A stretch of DNA of 64,000 bases from Gammaproteobacteria bacterium (GCA_018814405.1 JAHIZO010000004.1:1-64000), one strand, 5' to 3'; numbered from the stretch's first letter, positions 52,159 through 62,721 are shown. Program-made: numbers and translations. The notes: a model not told the origin generated them from the sequence alone.

Positions 52159-53187
52159 ATGGCTGAAGACAAGAACAAACGCCCCATCGTCATCAAGCGC
52201 ATCAAAAAGGTGGCGGGTGGTCACCATGGTGGCGCGTGGAAGATCGCCTACGCCGACTTCGTGACGGCGATGATGGCCTTCTTCTTGTTGATGTGGCTGC
52301 TGGGTTCTACCGCCAAAGGCGACCTTGTGGGGATCGCCGAATATTTCAAGACGCCTCTCAAAGTGGCGTTGATGGGCGGTTCGGGCAGTGGTGACAGTTC
52401 AAGCATCATCAAAGGTGGCGGGCAGGATCTGACTCGTACAGAAGGTCAGGTGAAGAAGGGTGACATTGAGGCTGAGAAGAAGATCATCAACCTTAAAGCC
52501 GCCAAGCAAGAGTTCCTGCGCTTGGCAGCAAAGAAAGAGATTGATCAATTGCGTCAGTTGAAGAAGAACATCACGGCAGCGATCGAGAACAACAAGAAGC
52601 TCGAGAAGTTCAAGAACCAGATATTGCTCGATCTGACTACTGAAGGGCTGCGTATCCAGATCGTTGACGAGAAGAATCGCCCCATGTTCCAGAGTGGCAG
52701 TGCGCAACTGGAAGATTACACGCGCGACATTTTGCGCGAGATCGGTCAGACGTTGAACGAAATGCCGAACAAGGTCAGCCTGTCAGGTCATACCGATGCG
52801 CAGCCCTTTGGCGCAAAGGGAGGGCGTTACAGCAACTGGGAGTTGTCGGCTGACCGTGCCAATGCATCACGCCGTGAATTGATCGCCGGCGGACTGGCAG
52901 ATGACAAGATCGTGCGTGTGGTTGGCCTGTCTTCAGCGGTGTTGTTCGACAAGACAGAGCCGCTGAACCCGATCAACCGACGTATCAGCATCATTGTGAT
53001 GAACAAGAAGGCTGAAGAGGCTGCACAGCAGGATGGTGGTACGGTGCAGATCGATGCCGAGAACGGAGAGGCGTCTGATGCGCTGGGTGTTTCCGGAGTC
53101 GAGGCAGCCTCGCCGGAGGGGGATTTAGCTGCGAGTGGCATGCAAGAAACCCCGCCACATGAGGCTTTGCCAGTCGAGACACATTAA
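52159..53187 (+). CDS. motB: Flagellar stator protein MotB
   Basis: A 342-residue protein with a basic N-terminus, one helix (about 30-50) carrying the proton-binding Asp in YADFVTAMMAFFLLMWLL, and a C-terminal OmpA-like peptidoglycan-binding domain (SGHTDAQPFGAKGGRYSNW). Its TAA stop overlaps the -35 of a sigma-28 promoter. Confidence 0.96.
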   Translation: MAEDKNKRPIVIKRIKKVAGGHHGGAWKIAYADFVTAMMAFFLLMWLLGSTAKGDLVGIAEYFKTPLKVALMGGSGSGDSSSIIKGGGQDLTRTEGQVKKGDIEAEKKIINLKAAKQEFLRLAAKKEIDQLRQLKKNITAAIENNKKLEKFKNQILLDLTTEGLRIQIVDEKNRPMFQSGSAQLEDYTRDILREIGQTLNEMPNKVSLSGHTDAQPFGAKGGRYSNWELSADRANASRRELIAGGLADDKIVRVVGLSSAVLFDKTEPLNPINRRISIIVMNKKAEEAAQQDGGTVQIDAENGEASDALGVSGVEAASPEGDLAASGMQETPPHEALPVETH

Positions 53188-53211
53188 AGAAGCCTGAAAA
53201 TCGGCCGTTAG
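53185..53211 (+). promoter_or_regulatory. Sigma-28 (FliA) promoter overlapping the motB stop
   Basis: TAAA (53185-53188), exactly 15 bases, then GCCGTTAG (53204-53211), against consensus TAAA-N15-GCCGATAA: ten of twelve bases match. It lies 38 bases before the first chemoreceptor and would drive the chemotaxis genes as class III. Confidence 0.8.
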
Positions 53212-53248
53212 CTAGACATAAGCAATAATTAACGCAGGGGGAATGGAC

Positions 53249-54874
53249 ATGAACAAGTGGTGGAGCAAACTTTCTCTGAAGAGCAAACTTCAGATTCCGA
53301 TTCAGCTGATCTTGCTGGCAATCATGATCCTTGCGCAGCGTTCGGCCCTGAATACTTTTGAAGAGCGCATCCTTGAAGAGGCGCGCCAAAAGGCTGTCGT
53401 TTCTGCGGACGGTGTGTTGAACGGTCTGAATATGTTGATGCTGAACGGCATCATCAGCGATGCAGAGCAGCGCAAACTTTATGTAGAGAAGATGGGCGCC
53501 TCGAATCGGGTGGTCGATCTGCGCGTCATGCGCCATACACCCGTGATCGAGCAATTCGGTCCCGGCTTGCCTTCTGAGCAGGCCAAGGACGAGATGGACC
53601 AAGCGGCATTGACAACCGCGAAGCAGCAGACGCGCGTAGAAAAGCAGGGTGACCTGCATACTTTGCGTGTCGTCGTGCCGTTCATCGCGCAGGCGGATTT
53701 TCGCGGCACCAACTGTCTGATGTGCCACATCGTGCCCGAAGGTTCGGTCAACGGTGCTGCCAGTATTACACTCGATGTATCCGAAGAATTCGATCTGATG
53801 GCACGTGCCGATACGATACTGTGGGGTATACAGATCGCGATCCAAGTGTTCCTGTATTTCATGATCGGTTGGCTGATCGGATTCGTCACGCGTCCCACGC
53901 GTGATCTGCAGCAAGCCATGCTGGCAATGCAGGCGACAGGCGATCTGTCCAAGCGCGCACCGGTGAATACAGAAGACGAAGTGGGGCAGACCGTGCAGGC
54001 CTTCAATGCCCTCGCCAACAACTTCCAAGTGATCGTATCTCAAGTTGATGGTCAGGCCACGCAAGTGGCGAATGCAGCCCACTCCTTGTCAGGCGATGCT
54101 GCCACGCTTGCGACAAGTGTGCAGAAGCAAAGCGATGCCGCTGCAGTCGTGGCGAGCGCAGTCTCACAGGTAAGTGGCAGCATCAGTCAGGTCGCTGAAA
54201 GCACCAGTCGTGTGGCAAAACTCTCTCTCGAGAGCTTGGAGCGCGCCAACCGCGGTCAGGAGAGCCTGCAGGAAATGGTGCAGGAGTTGAGCAATGTCGA
54301 GCGCGCAGTGGGAGAGATCGCCAGCTCGGTCAACCAATTCGTTGCCAATACGCAAAGCATCACCAGCATGACGCAGCAAGTGCGCGATATCGCCGAGCAG
54401 ACCAACTTGTTGGCACTGAATGCAGCGATCGAGGCGGCTCGTGCGGGTGAACAAGGACGTGGCTTTGCTGTGGTGGCCGATGAAGTGCGCAAGCTGGCAG
54501 AGAAATCTGCGCAATCAGCGACACAGATCGACGAAGTGACCCAGTCATTGGGCAGCCAGTCCGAGCAAGTCGAACGCACAGTGCAAACCGGTATGAGTGC
54601 GTTGCAGACGAGTCAGACTCATGTGGGTGATGTGACCAAGATCCTGATCGAATCAAATAAATCGGTCGGCGGCGTGAATGAGGGGCTGGAAGAGATCTCC
54701 CGATCCATCAATTCGCAACGTGATGCGGCGCAGGAGATCGCGCGCAATGTCGAGAATATCGCGACCATGGCTGAGCAAAGCAATGCTGTGGTGCAGCGTA
54801 CCGTGGCATCCGCACAAACGATGGAGCAGGTTGCTGAAAGCCTGAAATCGACAGTGGGTAAATTCAAGGTTTGA
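53249..54874 (+). CDS. Chemoreceptor with periplasmic c-type haem site
   Basis: A 541-residue methyl-accepting protein. Two helices (about 15-32 and 190-215) flank a periplasmic sensor whose end contains [15 protein letters not shown], a CxxCH haem-attachment site. A HAMP region and a signalling domain with the [20 protein letters not shown] tip follow. Such haem sensor folds (Tll0287/DUF3365-like, DcrA-type) detect redox state or gases. The ATG at 53249 is preferred over 53243 because AGGGGG stands seven bases before it. It is behind a sigma-28 promoter. Confidence 0.92.
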   Translation: MNKWWSKLSLKSKLQIPIQLILLAIMILAQRSALNTFEERILEEARQKAVVSADGVLNGLNMLMLNGIISDAEQRKLYVEKMGASNRVVDLRVMRHTPVIEQFGPGLPSEQAKDEMDQAALTTAKQQTRVEKQGDLHTLRVVVPFIAQADFRGTNCLMCHIVPEGSVNGAASITLDVSEEFDLMARADTILWGIQIAIQVFLYFMIGWLIGFVTRPTRDLQQAMLAMQATGDLSKRAPVNTEDEVGQTVQAFNALANNFQVIVSQVDGQATQVANAAHSLSGDAATLATSVQKQSDAAAVVASAVSQVSGSISQVAESTSRVAKLSLESLERANRGQESLQEMVQELSNVERAVGEIASSVNQFVANTQSITSMTQQVRDIAEQTNLLALNAAIEAARAGEQGRGFAVVADEVRKLAEKSAQSATQIDEVTQSLGSQSEQVERTVQTGMSALQTSQTHVGDVTKILIESNKSVGGVNEGLEEISRSINSQRDAAQEIARNVENIATMAEQSNAVVQRTVASAQTMEQVAESLKSTVGKFKV

Positions 54875-54901
54875 TGTACCGGCAGTACCAGGAGGAAGAT
54901 C

Positions 54902-56986
54902 ATGCAAAATAAAAACGCGTATGTATCACAGAAAGAGGTCACCTTTCATGACGGCGAGGTGCTGATCTCCAAGACGGATACCAAGGGGGTCATCACCTAC
55001 TGTAATGATGCATTTGAGCGTCTATCCGGTTATTCGCGTGACGAGCTGATCGGTAAAAGCCACAATATCGTGCGTCATCCCGATATGCCCAAGCAGGCGT
55101 TCAAGTGGTTGTGGGACACACTGAAAGCAGAACGTCCATGGCGTGGGCTGGTCAAGAATCGCTGCAAGAATGGCGATCACTATTGGGTACGAGCAACGGT
55201 CGCGCCCATCTTGGAGGGCGGGAACATCGTGGGCTACGTCTCGGTGCGCCGGCCGCCTAGTCGCGCGCAGATATCCAAGGCAGAATCGATATATCGGGAT
55301 CTTAATCAGAATGGCAGCGAGATCATCTCTCGCTATGAGAAGCTCAAGCTCAAGAACTGGTCTTTGAAAGCAAAGTTGCAGGCTGCGATCCAGATTCCGC
55401 TGCTGCTCATTTTGACCGTGGCGCAGATGTATCTGACCGGCAGCATGCAAGATGAGGCTAGCCTGCAGGCGCAATCCAAGGGTGCTCAGATCGCAACCCA
55501 GATCATCGACAATGCCAATATGTTGATGGTGACTGGGCAGATCGGCATAGAGGAAAACCGAAACTTACTGATCGAAAAAGTTACCGCTTCAGGAAATGTG
55601 AAATCTGCAGTCATCCTGAGGTCGGATCATCTGGTGTCACAATATGGTCCGGGCTCGTCTGGGCAGAAAGCCAAAGATGATGTGCAGCGTGAGGTGCTGA
55701 AATCCGGTCAGCAAAAAGTGATATTTGGTTCCGACAGTTCCGGTTCGCCCGTCTTGCGCATCGTCACGCCCTATCTGGCCAGCAAAGACTTTCACGGTAC
55801 GGATTGCACCCTGTGTCATGCAGGGCCGGATAATTGGGTAACCGGCGCTTCCGACATTTCGATCGATCTCAAAGATGATTTTGAGCGTATCCATGTGATG
55901 GAAATGAAAGTGCTGGCCGGGCAGATCGCTCTGCAACTGTTCCTGTTCTTCTTCATCGGCTACTGTGTGGATAGATTCATCCATCGTCCGCTGTCGCAGG
56001 TGGAGAAAGAGTTCCGCAACATCATGGAAGGCAATCTGGATACCGAGCTGGACATCACCATCCAGGATGAGATGGGCAAGCTGTTGTGCGCGATCCAAAC
56101 CATGCAGACATATTTGCGCACCATGGTGGATGAGATCGTCACGCCGGTGGTGAAGATGCGTGATCGCGTCAGGGCCGTGGATGAAAAGGTCACCGTGGTG
56201 GCAAACAATGCCGTGACCGAGCAGGAGCAGATACAGAGCATTGCTGCGACCATGGAGCAGTTCAGCCAGTCCATCGCTGAAGTGGCGAATATGGCGGCTG
56301 ATTCGCTGACCGAAATGAAGCGTACCCAAGGTATCGTGGAGGAGAACGATGCCAATATGAGCCTCAGTATCGACGCAACCAGCAAGGTGGCTGAGACCGT
56401 GCAGCGCTCCAGCAAGACAATCTCTGATTTGGGGGCATCGATCGAAAGAATCGGTAAAATCGCGAACTCGATCAAGGAAATCGCCGATCAAACCAACTTG
56501 CTGGCATTGAACGCTGCTATCGAGGCGGCACGGGCGGGAGAGCAGGGGCGCGGTTTCGCAGTGGTGGCAGACGAAGTGCGTAAATTGGCAGAACGTACCG
56601 CTTCCAGCACCAAGGACATCACCAAGACGATCGCAGAAATCACGGCCATATCTGATGAAGCGGTCAAGTCCATGGGTGAGGCGGTGAATGAGGTCGAGAG
56701 CGGGATCACGTTGATCAGAAGCAATGGTGCGCGTTTGAAGGAAGTGATGGCGGCTACGGTAACTATGTCGCAGCGCATCGATCACATCACCGTGTCGTCC
56801 AAAGAGCAATCAGAGGCCGGAGAGAATGTGGCAAAGAGCCTTGAGCACATCACCGGTTTGGTGGACGAGAATGCACTTTCTTCCCAACAGACGCGAGCTG
56901 CAGCTGCAGAGCTGGCGAAATCGGCCGATGAATTAAGTAGAGCTGGCTATCCGCTTACCAAGTGTGGCATGCGGAACAATGGTTGA
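54902..56986 (+). CDS. PAS plus haem-site chemoreceptor
   Basis: A 694-residue methyl-accepting protein joining two redox inputs. An Aer-like PAS domain at the N-terminus (about 15-120, [32 protein letters not shown]) is cytoplasmic and should hold FAD. After a helix (about 160-178), a periplasmic domain ends with [16 protein letters not shown], a CxxCH site. A second helix (about 340-358), HAMP and signalling domain follow. The periplasmic part is related to that of the preceding receptor, which indicates duplication. AGGAGG precedes the ATG. Confidence 0.92.
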   Translation: MQNKNAYVSQKEVTFHDGEVLISKTDTKGVITYCNDAFERLSGYSRDELIGKSHNIVRHPDMPKQAFKWLWDTLKAERPWRGLVKNRCKNGDHYWVRATVAPILEGGNIVGYVSVRRPPSRAQISKAESIYRDLNQNGSEIISRYEKLKLKNWSLKAKLQAAIQIPLLLILTVAQMYLTGSMQDEASLQAQSKGAQIATQIIDNANMLMVTGQIGIEENRNLLIEKVTASGNVKSAVILRSDHLVSQYGPGSSGQKAKDDVQREVLKSGQQKVIFGSDSSGSPVLRIVTPYLASKDFHGTDCTLCHAGPDNWVTGASDISIDLKDDFERIHVMEMKVLAGQIALQLFLFFFIGYCVDRFIHRPLSQVEKEFRNIMEGNLDTELDITIQDEMGKLLCAIQTMQTYLRTMVDEIVTPVVKMRDRVRAVDEKVTVVANNAVTEQEQIQSIAATMEQFSQSIAEVANMAADSLTEMKRTQGIVEENDANMSLSIDATSKVAETVQRSSKTISDLGASIERIGKIANSIKEIADQTNLLALNAAIEAARAGEQGRGFAVVADEVRKLAERTASSTKDITKTIAEITAISDEAVKSMGEAVNEVESGITLIRSNGARLKEVMAATVTMSQRIDHITVSSKEQSEAGENVAKSLEHITGLVDENALSSQQTRAAAAELAKSADELSRAGYPLTKCGMRNNG

Positions 56987-57000
56987 GCGAGGAGAGAGTA

Positions 57001-57945
57001 ATGTCTGATCTGTTAAAGAATATCGATGCGCGTACCAAGTTGGCAGGTACCAACAAGCTGGAGATACTGATGTTCTCTCTGGGTAAAGACCTGCGTACCG
57101 GCCGTGAAGAGACCTTCGGCATCAACGTTTTCAAAGTGCGCGAGGTGATGCGTATCCCGGAGATCACTCGGGCACCGGAAATGCCGCCCTCGGTTGAGGG
57201 CATGGTGAGCTTGCGCGGTGTATTGGTGCCGGTGATCGATCTGGCCAAATATATCGGCATGGAATCGGACAGCAAACCCGACATCATGATCGTGACCGAA
57301 TATAACGGACATACGCAAGGCTTTCTGGTGAGGTCTGTGGACAATATTCTGCGTTTGGACTGGTCGGCGATGCGCGTGCCGCCCGAGATGCTGGCTGCCG
57401 AGATGGGCGGTCTGGTGACCGCCATTACGGAGTTGAAGGACAAACGGCTGGTGATGATGATGGACGTGGAGAAGGTGTTGGCCGAAACCGGGCATTTTGG
57501 TTCGGACGAGATGATCTTCAAGGCAGTTCAGCCGATCAGCAAGGAGAATCGTACCGTGTTCTATGCGGATGACTCATCGGTCGCCCGCAATCAGATCGCC
57601 CGCACTCTGGAAGCGATGGGTGTCAATTCCATCTCGGCTATCAATGGTCGGAAAGCTTGGGAGGAACTGGCACGCATGGCGGATTATGCGGAGTCGTCCA
57701 ATACCCCGCTGAAGGATATGGTGCAGGTGATCCTGACGGACGTTGAGATGCCAGAGATGGACGGCTATATGCTGACGCGCAAGATCAAGGCGGATAAACG
57801 CTTCAACGGCATTCCGGTGCTTATGCATTCTTCGTTGTCCAGTAATTCCAATCAGCAGCTGGGTAAGGCTGTAGGCGTGGATGAATATGTGCCCAAGTTC
57901 GAGCCGCAGAAACTATCGCAGACGCTAGCGCGTCTGTTGGGATAA
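57001..57945 (+). CDS. cheV: CheV coupling protein, first copy
   Basis: A 314-residue protein with a CheW-like domain (about 15-170, FGINVFKVREVMR, VSLRGVLVPVIDLA) and a receiver domain (about 185-312) with phosphoacceptor Asp in VILTDVEMPEMDGY. CheV couples receptors to CheA and tunes adaptation. The ATG at 57001 has GAGGAG upstream. Two copies in tandem suggest separate receptor sets. Confidence 0.94.
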   Translation: MSDLLKNIDARTKLAGTNKLEILMFSLGKDLRTGREETFGINVFKVREVMRIPEITRAPEMPPSVEGMVSLRGVLVPVIDLAKYIGMESDSKPDIMIVTEYNGHTQGFLVRSVDNILRLDWSAMRVPPEMLAAEMGGLVTAITELKDKRLVMMMDVEKVLAETGHFGSDEMIFKAVQPISKENRTVFYADDSSVARNQIARTLEAMGVNSISAINGRKAWEELARMADYAESSNTPLKDMVQVILTDVEMPEMDGYMLTRKIKADKRFNGIPVLMHSSLSSNSNQQLGKAVGVDEYVPKFEPQKLSQTLARLLG

Positions 57946-57958
57946 GGGGGAGTTCAAG

Positions 57959-58909
57959 ATGGCTTACAACGAAGATATGCTGGCAAACAGTGAGAACGAT
58001 GGGCTGCTCGATCATATCGATGCCCGCACGAGCCTGGCCGGTACCAACAAGATGGAGATTCTGCTGTTCAATCTGGGAACAGAGGAAAAGTTCGGCATCA
58101 ACGTGTTCAAAGTGAAGGAAGTGTCACAGGCAGGCAAGGTCACGCGCACGCCCAATATGCCTCAGGGAGTAGACGGTATTGTCAGTTTGCGCGGGCACGT
58201 GATGCCGGTATTGAATCTGGCGAAGTTCATGGGCATACAGGAAGAAGAGCCGCACCAGACCATGATGGTGGCTGAATATAACAACCACATCCTCGGATTC
58301 ATGGTGAAGGATGTGGATCGCATCATCCGTGTTGACTGGGATAGGGTGCGCCCGACCGAGGGCATGTTGTCGGATAAGGATGCGTTGATCACGGCGCTTA
58401 CCAATCTTGATGACGGCTCTTTGGTATCGATCCTTGATGTGGAACAGATTCTCTCGAATGCCTTCGGTGAAGCCATCGTCGGCAACGTAGAGCGCATTGA
58501 GTCCGGCCATGATCTGTGTGTGTTCTTCGCAGACGACTCCATGGTGGCGCGACGCAAGATCATCGAGGTTCTGGATCGTATGGGTGTAAAGCACATCCAG
58601 TCCAACAATGGGCAAGAGGCTTGGGATCGCTTGCGCACGATGGCAGATGCCGCCCAAAGCAGCGGACAGGACCTGCACGACCAGATACAGGTCATCTTGA
58701 CCGATGCCGAAATGCCCGCGATGGACGGATATGTATTGACCCAGTACGTCAAGAACGACAGGCGCTTCGAGGGCATACCAGTGGTGATGCATTCATCTTT
58801 GTCGTCTGATGCCAATCGGGCCATGGGTAAGCGCGTGGGTGTGGATTATTACGTGCCCAAGTTCGATTCGATGGTGTTGTCGTCGACATTGAGACCGTTG
58901 CTGACATAA
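57959..58909 (+). CDS. cheV: CheV coupling protein, second copy
   Basis: A 316-residue paralogue of the upstream gene: CheW-like domain (about 25-175, FGINVFKVKEVSQ, VSLRGHVMPVLNLA) and receiver (about 190-315) with Asp in VILTDAEMPAMDGY. It differs in the receptor-facing segment (QAGKVTRTPNMPQG), so it may serve different receptors. It begins 13 bases after the first copy. Confidence 0.94.
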   Translation: MAYNEDMLANSENDGLLDHIDARTSLAGTNKMEILLFNLGTEEKFGINVFKVKEVSQAGKVTRTPNMPQGVDGIVSLRGHVMPVLNLAKFMGIQEEEPHQTMMVAEYNNHILGFMVKDVDRIIRVDWDRVRPTEGMLSDKDALITALTNLDDGSLVSILDVEQILSNAFGEAIVGNVERIESGHDLCVFFADDSMVARRKIIEVLDRMGVKHIQSNNGQEAWDRLRTMADAAQSSGQDLHDQIQVILTDAEMPAMDGYVLTQYVKNDRRFEGIPVVMHSSLSSDANRAMGKRVGVDYYVPKFDSMVLSSTLRPLLT

Positions 58910-58943
58910 CAAGCTGTAAAGAAGTTGTATTAAGGAGATTGAG

Positions 58944-59342
58944 ATGGGTATAGAGAATACAAAATTTCTGGTGGTGGATGATTTTTCCACGATGCGTCGC
59001 ATCGTGCGCAATCTCCTTAAAGAACTGGGTTTCGTCAATGTGCAAGAGGCTGAGGACGGTGTCGATGCACTGGAAAAACTGCGCGGCGACCAGTTCGAAT
59101 TCGTCGTGTCGGACTGGAATATGCCGAACATGACGGGTATCGAACTGTTGCGTGCGATCCGTGCTGATGCGGCCCTCAAACATCTGCCCGTGTTGATGGT
59201 GACAGCGGAAGCAAAGAAGGAAAACATCATCGAGGCAGCGCAAGCAGGTGCATCCGGGTATGTCGTCAAGCCCTTCACGGCAGCGACGCTAGACGAAAAA
59301 TTGAAAAAGATATTTGCGGCTAATCCGCATCTGAACAAGTGA
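58944..59342 (+). CDS. cheY: Chemotaxis response regulator CheY
   Basis: A 132-residue single receiver. Asp12 and Asp13 ([10 protein letters not shown]), phosphoacceptor Asp57 ([10 protein letters not shown]), the switch Thr in MVTAEAKKE and Lys in GYVVKPF are present. It binds FliM when phosphorylated. AAGGAG precedes the ATG; cheZ follows after 8 bases. Confidence 0.97.
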   Translation: MGIENTKFLVVDDFSTMRRIVRNLLKELGFVNVQEAEDGVDALEKLRGDQFEFVVSDWNMPNMTGIELLRAIRADAALKHLPVLMVTAEAKKENIIEAAQAGASGYVVKPFTAATLDEKLKKIFAANPHLNK

Positions 59343-59350
59343 GGTGAACC

Positions 59351-60073
59351 ATGGCAAATCCAGCAAATAATGATTCAGACGATCTCGAAGCCCTGTTCGA
59401 CAGCATCATTTCGGCCAATACGGATGAACCCAAAGCGCCGGCGAAAGTGATCCAGCTGAATGCGGATGCAGAGCCTGCCAAGGTCATCAATCAAGTGGGC
59501 CAGATGGCGCGCAAACTGCATGACACCTTGCGTGAGCTTGGCTTGGATAAGGGGATCGAGAAGGCGACTGCAACCATCCCCGATGCCCGTGATCGCCTCA
59601 ACTATGTGGCGACGCTGACACAGCAGGCGGCGGAGCGCGTGTTGAACGCCACAGAATCGGCACAGCCTTTGGTAGACAAGCTATCCGATGAGTCGCAACG
59701 TTTGGCTGCGCAATGGGATCTGCTGTTTCAGAAGAAGTTGGATGTGCAGCAGTTCAAGGAACTGGTCACACAGACTCACGCACATCTGCATGAGACGCCC
59801 AAGCAGGGTAAGGAAGTGAATGCCTATCTGCTGGAGATCATGATGGCGCAGGATTTCCAGGATCTGACCGGGCAGGTCATCAAAAAGATCATTCAGTTGA
59901 CGCAAGAGATGGAGAAGCAACTGGTGGAACTGTTGCTGGAGAACGCGCCACCCGCGGTACGTGCCGAGAACTCAGGCCTGTTGAATGGCCCGGTGATCAA
60001 TGCAAAGGGAAGAGACGATGTGGTCACCAGCCAGGATCAGGTGGACGATCTATTGGAAAGCTTGGGATTTTAA
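59351..60073 (+). CDS. cheZ: CheY-P phosphatase CheZ
   Basis: A 240-residue helical protein. The conserved QDFQDLTGQVIKK region includes the catalytic Gln and acidic neighbour that clear phosphate from CheY-P. The C-terminal TSQDQVDDLLESLGF is the CheY-binding peptide joined by a flexible linker. Length is slightly above E. coli CheZ. Confidence 0.95.
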   Translation: MANPANNDSDDLEALFDSIISANTDEPKAPAKVIQLNADAEPAKVINQVGQMARKLHDTLRELGLDKGIEKATATIPDARDRLNYVATLTQQAAERVLNATESAQPLVDKLSDESQRLAAQWDLLFQKKLDVQQFKELVTQTHAHLHETPKQGKEVNAYLLEIMMAQDFQDLTGQVIKKIIQLTQEMEKQLVELLLENAPPAVRAENSGLLNGPVINAKGRDDVVTSQDQVDDLLESLGF

Positions 60074-60126
60074 GCGGTGCTGGATGCTGAGTACGCAGTG
60101 CTGAGTGTTCGATTGAGGAGAAGAGC

Positions 60127-61965
60127 ATGAACGACTTTGCCGGAATGGAAGATCTACTGAGTGATTTCCTGATGGAAGCGGGAGATATGCTGTCCGATGT
60201 GGACAGTAAGTTGATGGAGCTTGAGAAAACGCCTGATGACAGTGGATTGCTGAACGAGATATTCCGTGGTTTCCACACCATCAAAGGTGGCGCTGGATTC
60301 TTGAATGCGGGTGAGTTGGTCACCTTGTGTCACCTGACAGAGAACCTGTTCGACAAGCTGCGCAACAAGGAACTGACGCTCAGCGCCGAGCTGATGGATG
60401 TGATCTTTGCCGCCACGGCGGAAGTGCGCCATATGTTCAGTGCATTGCAGCAGAATCAACAACCGCAGGCAGCGCCAGCAGAGATCATCAGCGCATTGAA
60501 GGATGCGCTGGAGGGCAAAGCTGTGGCGGCCATCAAGTCGGAAAATACACCCGCTGCAGAAAAACCAAGCCTGCCGACCATCGAAGCGGATAACGTAGAT
60601 TGGGAGGCCTTGCATAAAGCGCTGGTTGGTAGTGACATCGTCGAGCAAGTCGGGGCCAAGCGCGATCCGGAAGCGGTCAAGAAGGCTATCAACGAAGAAG
60701 AATCCACGCGCAAGGCATTCGGTCGGCGTTCTACCGACGTTCCGGGTAGCACGGTCGGTCGGCGCGGTGGCGATGTGCCTGCCACCGAAGCGAAAGAAAC
60801 CACTATTCGCGTGGATACCGAGCGCTTGGACCAGGTGCTCAATCTGTCCGGCGAGATCGGTCTGACCAAGAACCGTTTGACTCACTTGCGCTCAGATATC
60901 TTGCAAGGGAGAAGTGATAGCGAAACGCTGCGCGAGCTGGATCTGTCGGTGACGCAACTCGATATGCTGGTTGTGAATCTGCAGAATGCCGTCATGAAGA
61001 CGCGTATGCAGCCCATTGGCCGCCTGTTCAAAAAATATCCCCGCTTGGCGCGCGATCTGGCGCGTTCACTGAGCAAGGATGTCGAGCTGGTGTTGATCGG
61101 TGAAGAGACCGAGATGGACAAGACCATGATCGAAGACTTGAACGATCCGCTGGTGCACTTGGTGCGCAACGCGGTCGATCACGGTGTAGAAACCATCGCG
61201 GAACGTCGGGCAGCAGGCAAGCCTGAAAAGAGCATGGTCGAGTTGGCAGCGCGCCAAGAAGGGGACCACATCCTGATCACCATCACCGATGACGGCAAAG
61301 GTATGCGTCCAGAAGTGATTCGCAACAAGGCGGTGGAAAAGGGCTTGATCACCAATGAAGTGGCCAATACGCTGGATGAGAACCAGTGCCTGGAGTTGGT
61401 TTTCCTGCCCGGTTTCTCCACTAAAGAAGAGATATCCAGTGTGTCAGGGCGCGGCGTCGGTATGGATGTGGTGAAGACCAACATCCAGAAACTGAACGGC
61501 AGCATCCAGATCCAGTCCGAGGTCGGCAAGGGTTCGGTCTTCTCCATCTCGCTGCCACTGACCTTGGCTATCCTGCCAGTGCTGGTGCTGCGTCTTGGCG
61601 ACCAGTCGTTTGCCGTGCCGCTGTCCATGGTGCGCGAGATCCTGCCGGTCACGCCGGATGCGTTGCAACAAGTTTCCGGCAAGGCCACCATGATCGTTCG
61701 CGGTGAGGTGTTGCCAGTTCTGCCGCTTACCCAGCTCATCGGTTGGGGCAGTAATGCGCGTTCAGAGGTCGGGGTGTTGATGCAGTTCGGTAGCAATAGC
61801 TTCATTCTCACAGCAGATGGTTTCGTGGGCCATGAAGATGTGGTGATCAAGTCATTGGATACCTTCCGTCCTAAAGGTGTGGCAGGCGTCACCATGTCCA
61901 GCGAGGGCGATATCGTGCTGATCTTGGATATCAAGGAACTGCTGAGCGACGTGCGCGGCAGTTGA
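60127..61965 (+). CDS. cheA: Chemotaxis histidine kinase CheA
   Basis: A 612-residue kinase. The HPt domain carries His50 in FRGFHTIKGGAGF. Residues about 115-225 are an unstructured-looking linker with no clear P2 (CheY-binding) fold. P3 dimerisation (about 230-290), P4 ATPase (LVRNAVDHGVE, TDDGKGM, GRGVGMDVVKTNI) and P5 CheW-like (about 470-605) follow. It is the central kinase of the cluster; cheW is not in the window, though two cheV are. Confidence 0.96.
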   Translation: MNDFAGMEDLLSDFLMEAGDMLSDVDSKLMELEKTPDDSGLLNEIFRGFHTIKGGAGFLNAGELVTLCHLTENLFDKLRNKELTLSAELMDVIFAATAEVRHMFSALQQNQQPQAAPAEIISALKDALEGKAVAAIKSENTPAAEKPSLPTIEADNVDWEALHKALVGSDIVEQVGAKRDPEAVKKAINEEESTRKAFGRRSTDVPGSTVGRRGGDVPATEAKETTIRVDTERLDQVLNLSGEIGLTKNRLTHLRSDILQGRSDSETLRELDLSVTQLDMLVVNLQNAVMKTRMQPIGRLFKKYPRLARDLARSLSKDVELVLIGEETEMDKTMIEDLNDPLVHLVRNAVDHGVETIAERRAAGKPEKSMVELAARQEGDHILITITDDGKGMRPEVIRNKAVEKGLITNEVANTLDENQCLELVFLPGFSTKEEISSVSGRGVGMDVVKTNIQKLNGSIQIQSEVGKGSVFSISLPLTLAILPVLVLRLGDQSFAVPLSMVREILPVTPDALQQVSGKATMIVRGEVLPVLPLTQLIGWGSNARSEVGVLMQFGSNSFILTADGFVGHEDVVIKSLDTFRPKGVAGVTMSSEGDIVLILDIKELLSDVRGS

Positions 61966-61998
61966 TAAAAAAAACAATAGCAGAATCCAGGAGGATTA

Positions 61999-62721
61999 AT
62001 GTTTGCCAACCTGTCTTTGAAAGGCAAATTCATAGCGCTCGAGTTAGTTTCGTTCATCATGTTTCTGGCGATGGCGATCTTTGGTTTGGTCCTGATGTAG
62101 GGCGCCGTTGATGATGAGAAGACAAACATCCGGCAGCTGGAGATCGCGGGCGAGATTGAAAGTGCCTCGGGCGAGGTTTCGCGACTCGGTGAGGATGCAT
62201 CGCTTATCAGTGATGTGGTGAAAGTGATCAAGGAGATCGCCGATCAGACCAACTTGTTGGCATTGAATGCCGCGATCGAAGCTGCGCGAGCCGGCGAACA
62301 GGGCCGAGGTTTTGCTGTGGTGGCGGATGAAGTGCGGAAACTGGCCGAGCGTACAGCTGGTGCGACCAGCGAGATCAGCCAGATGTCGGGCAAGATCGGT
62401 GCAGTGGCAGCGAATGCATTGTCGGGTATGGACAAGGTGGTCAATACCACCCGGCAGGGGGTCGGCGATGCCGAGACCGCGCAGGCTTCGATCAAACATA
62501 TCCAGAAGAGCTTCGGCGAAGTCGCCAGTGTGATCGACGATATCGCTGGGGCCCTTGAAGAGCAGAACTCTGCAGCTTCGGAACTTGCCAAGAGTACCGA
62601 ACGCGTATCGCAGATGTCGGAAGAGAATGCCGGGGCAGCAAGAGGATTGCTTGAACTGGCGAATGCGTTGGAAGTGAAATCAAGAGAGGTCAGGCAGTCT
62701 GTGGAAGTATTCAAGGTTTGA
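61999..62721 (+). pseudogene. Chemoreceptor remnant: amber stop plus internal deletion
   Basis: An ATG at 61999 behind AGGAGG opens MFANLSLKGKFIALELVSF and one helix. TAG at 62098-62100 (codon 34) interrupts the frame, which then runs on unbroken to 62721 as [14 protein letters not shown] and a full signalling tip ([20 protein letters not shown]). The periplasmic sensor, second helix and HAMP are missing, so TM1 is joined almost directly to the signalling domain. The context ATG-TAG-GGC suggests CAG (Gln) turned to TAG. The open part from 62215 lacks a convincing ribosome site but could be made at low level. Confidence 0.85.

Noticed and set aside
60074-60126. Short repeats of GTGCTGAGT/GTGCTGGAT between cheZ and cheA as a regulatory element
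   Set aside because: Only about 50 bases and low complexity; it may be filler and I cannot support a function.
62215-62721. Independent short soluble chemoreceptor starting at 62215
   Set aside because: The frame continues upstream through a typical receptor N-terminus behind a strong ribosome site, so a broken gene explains it better.
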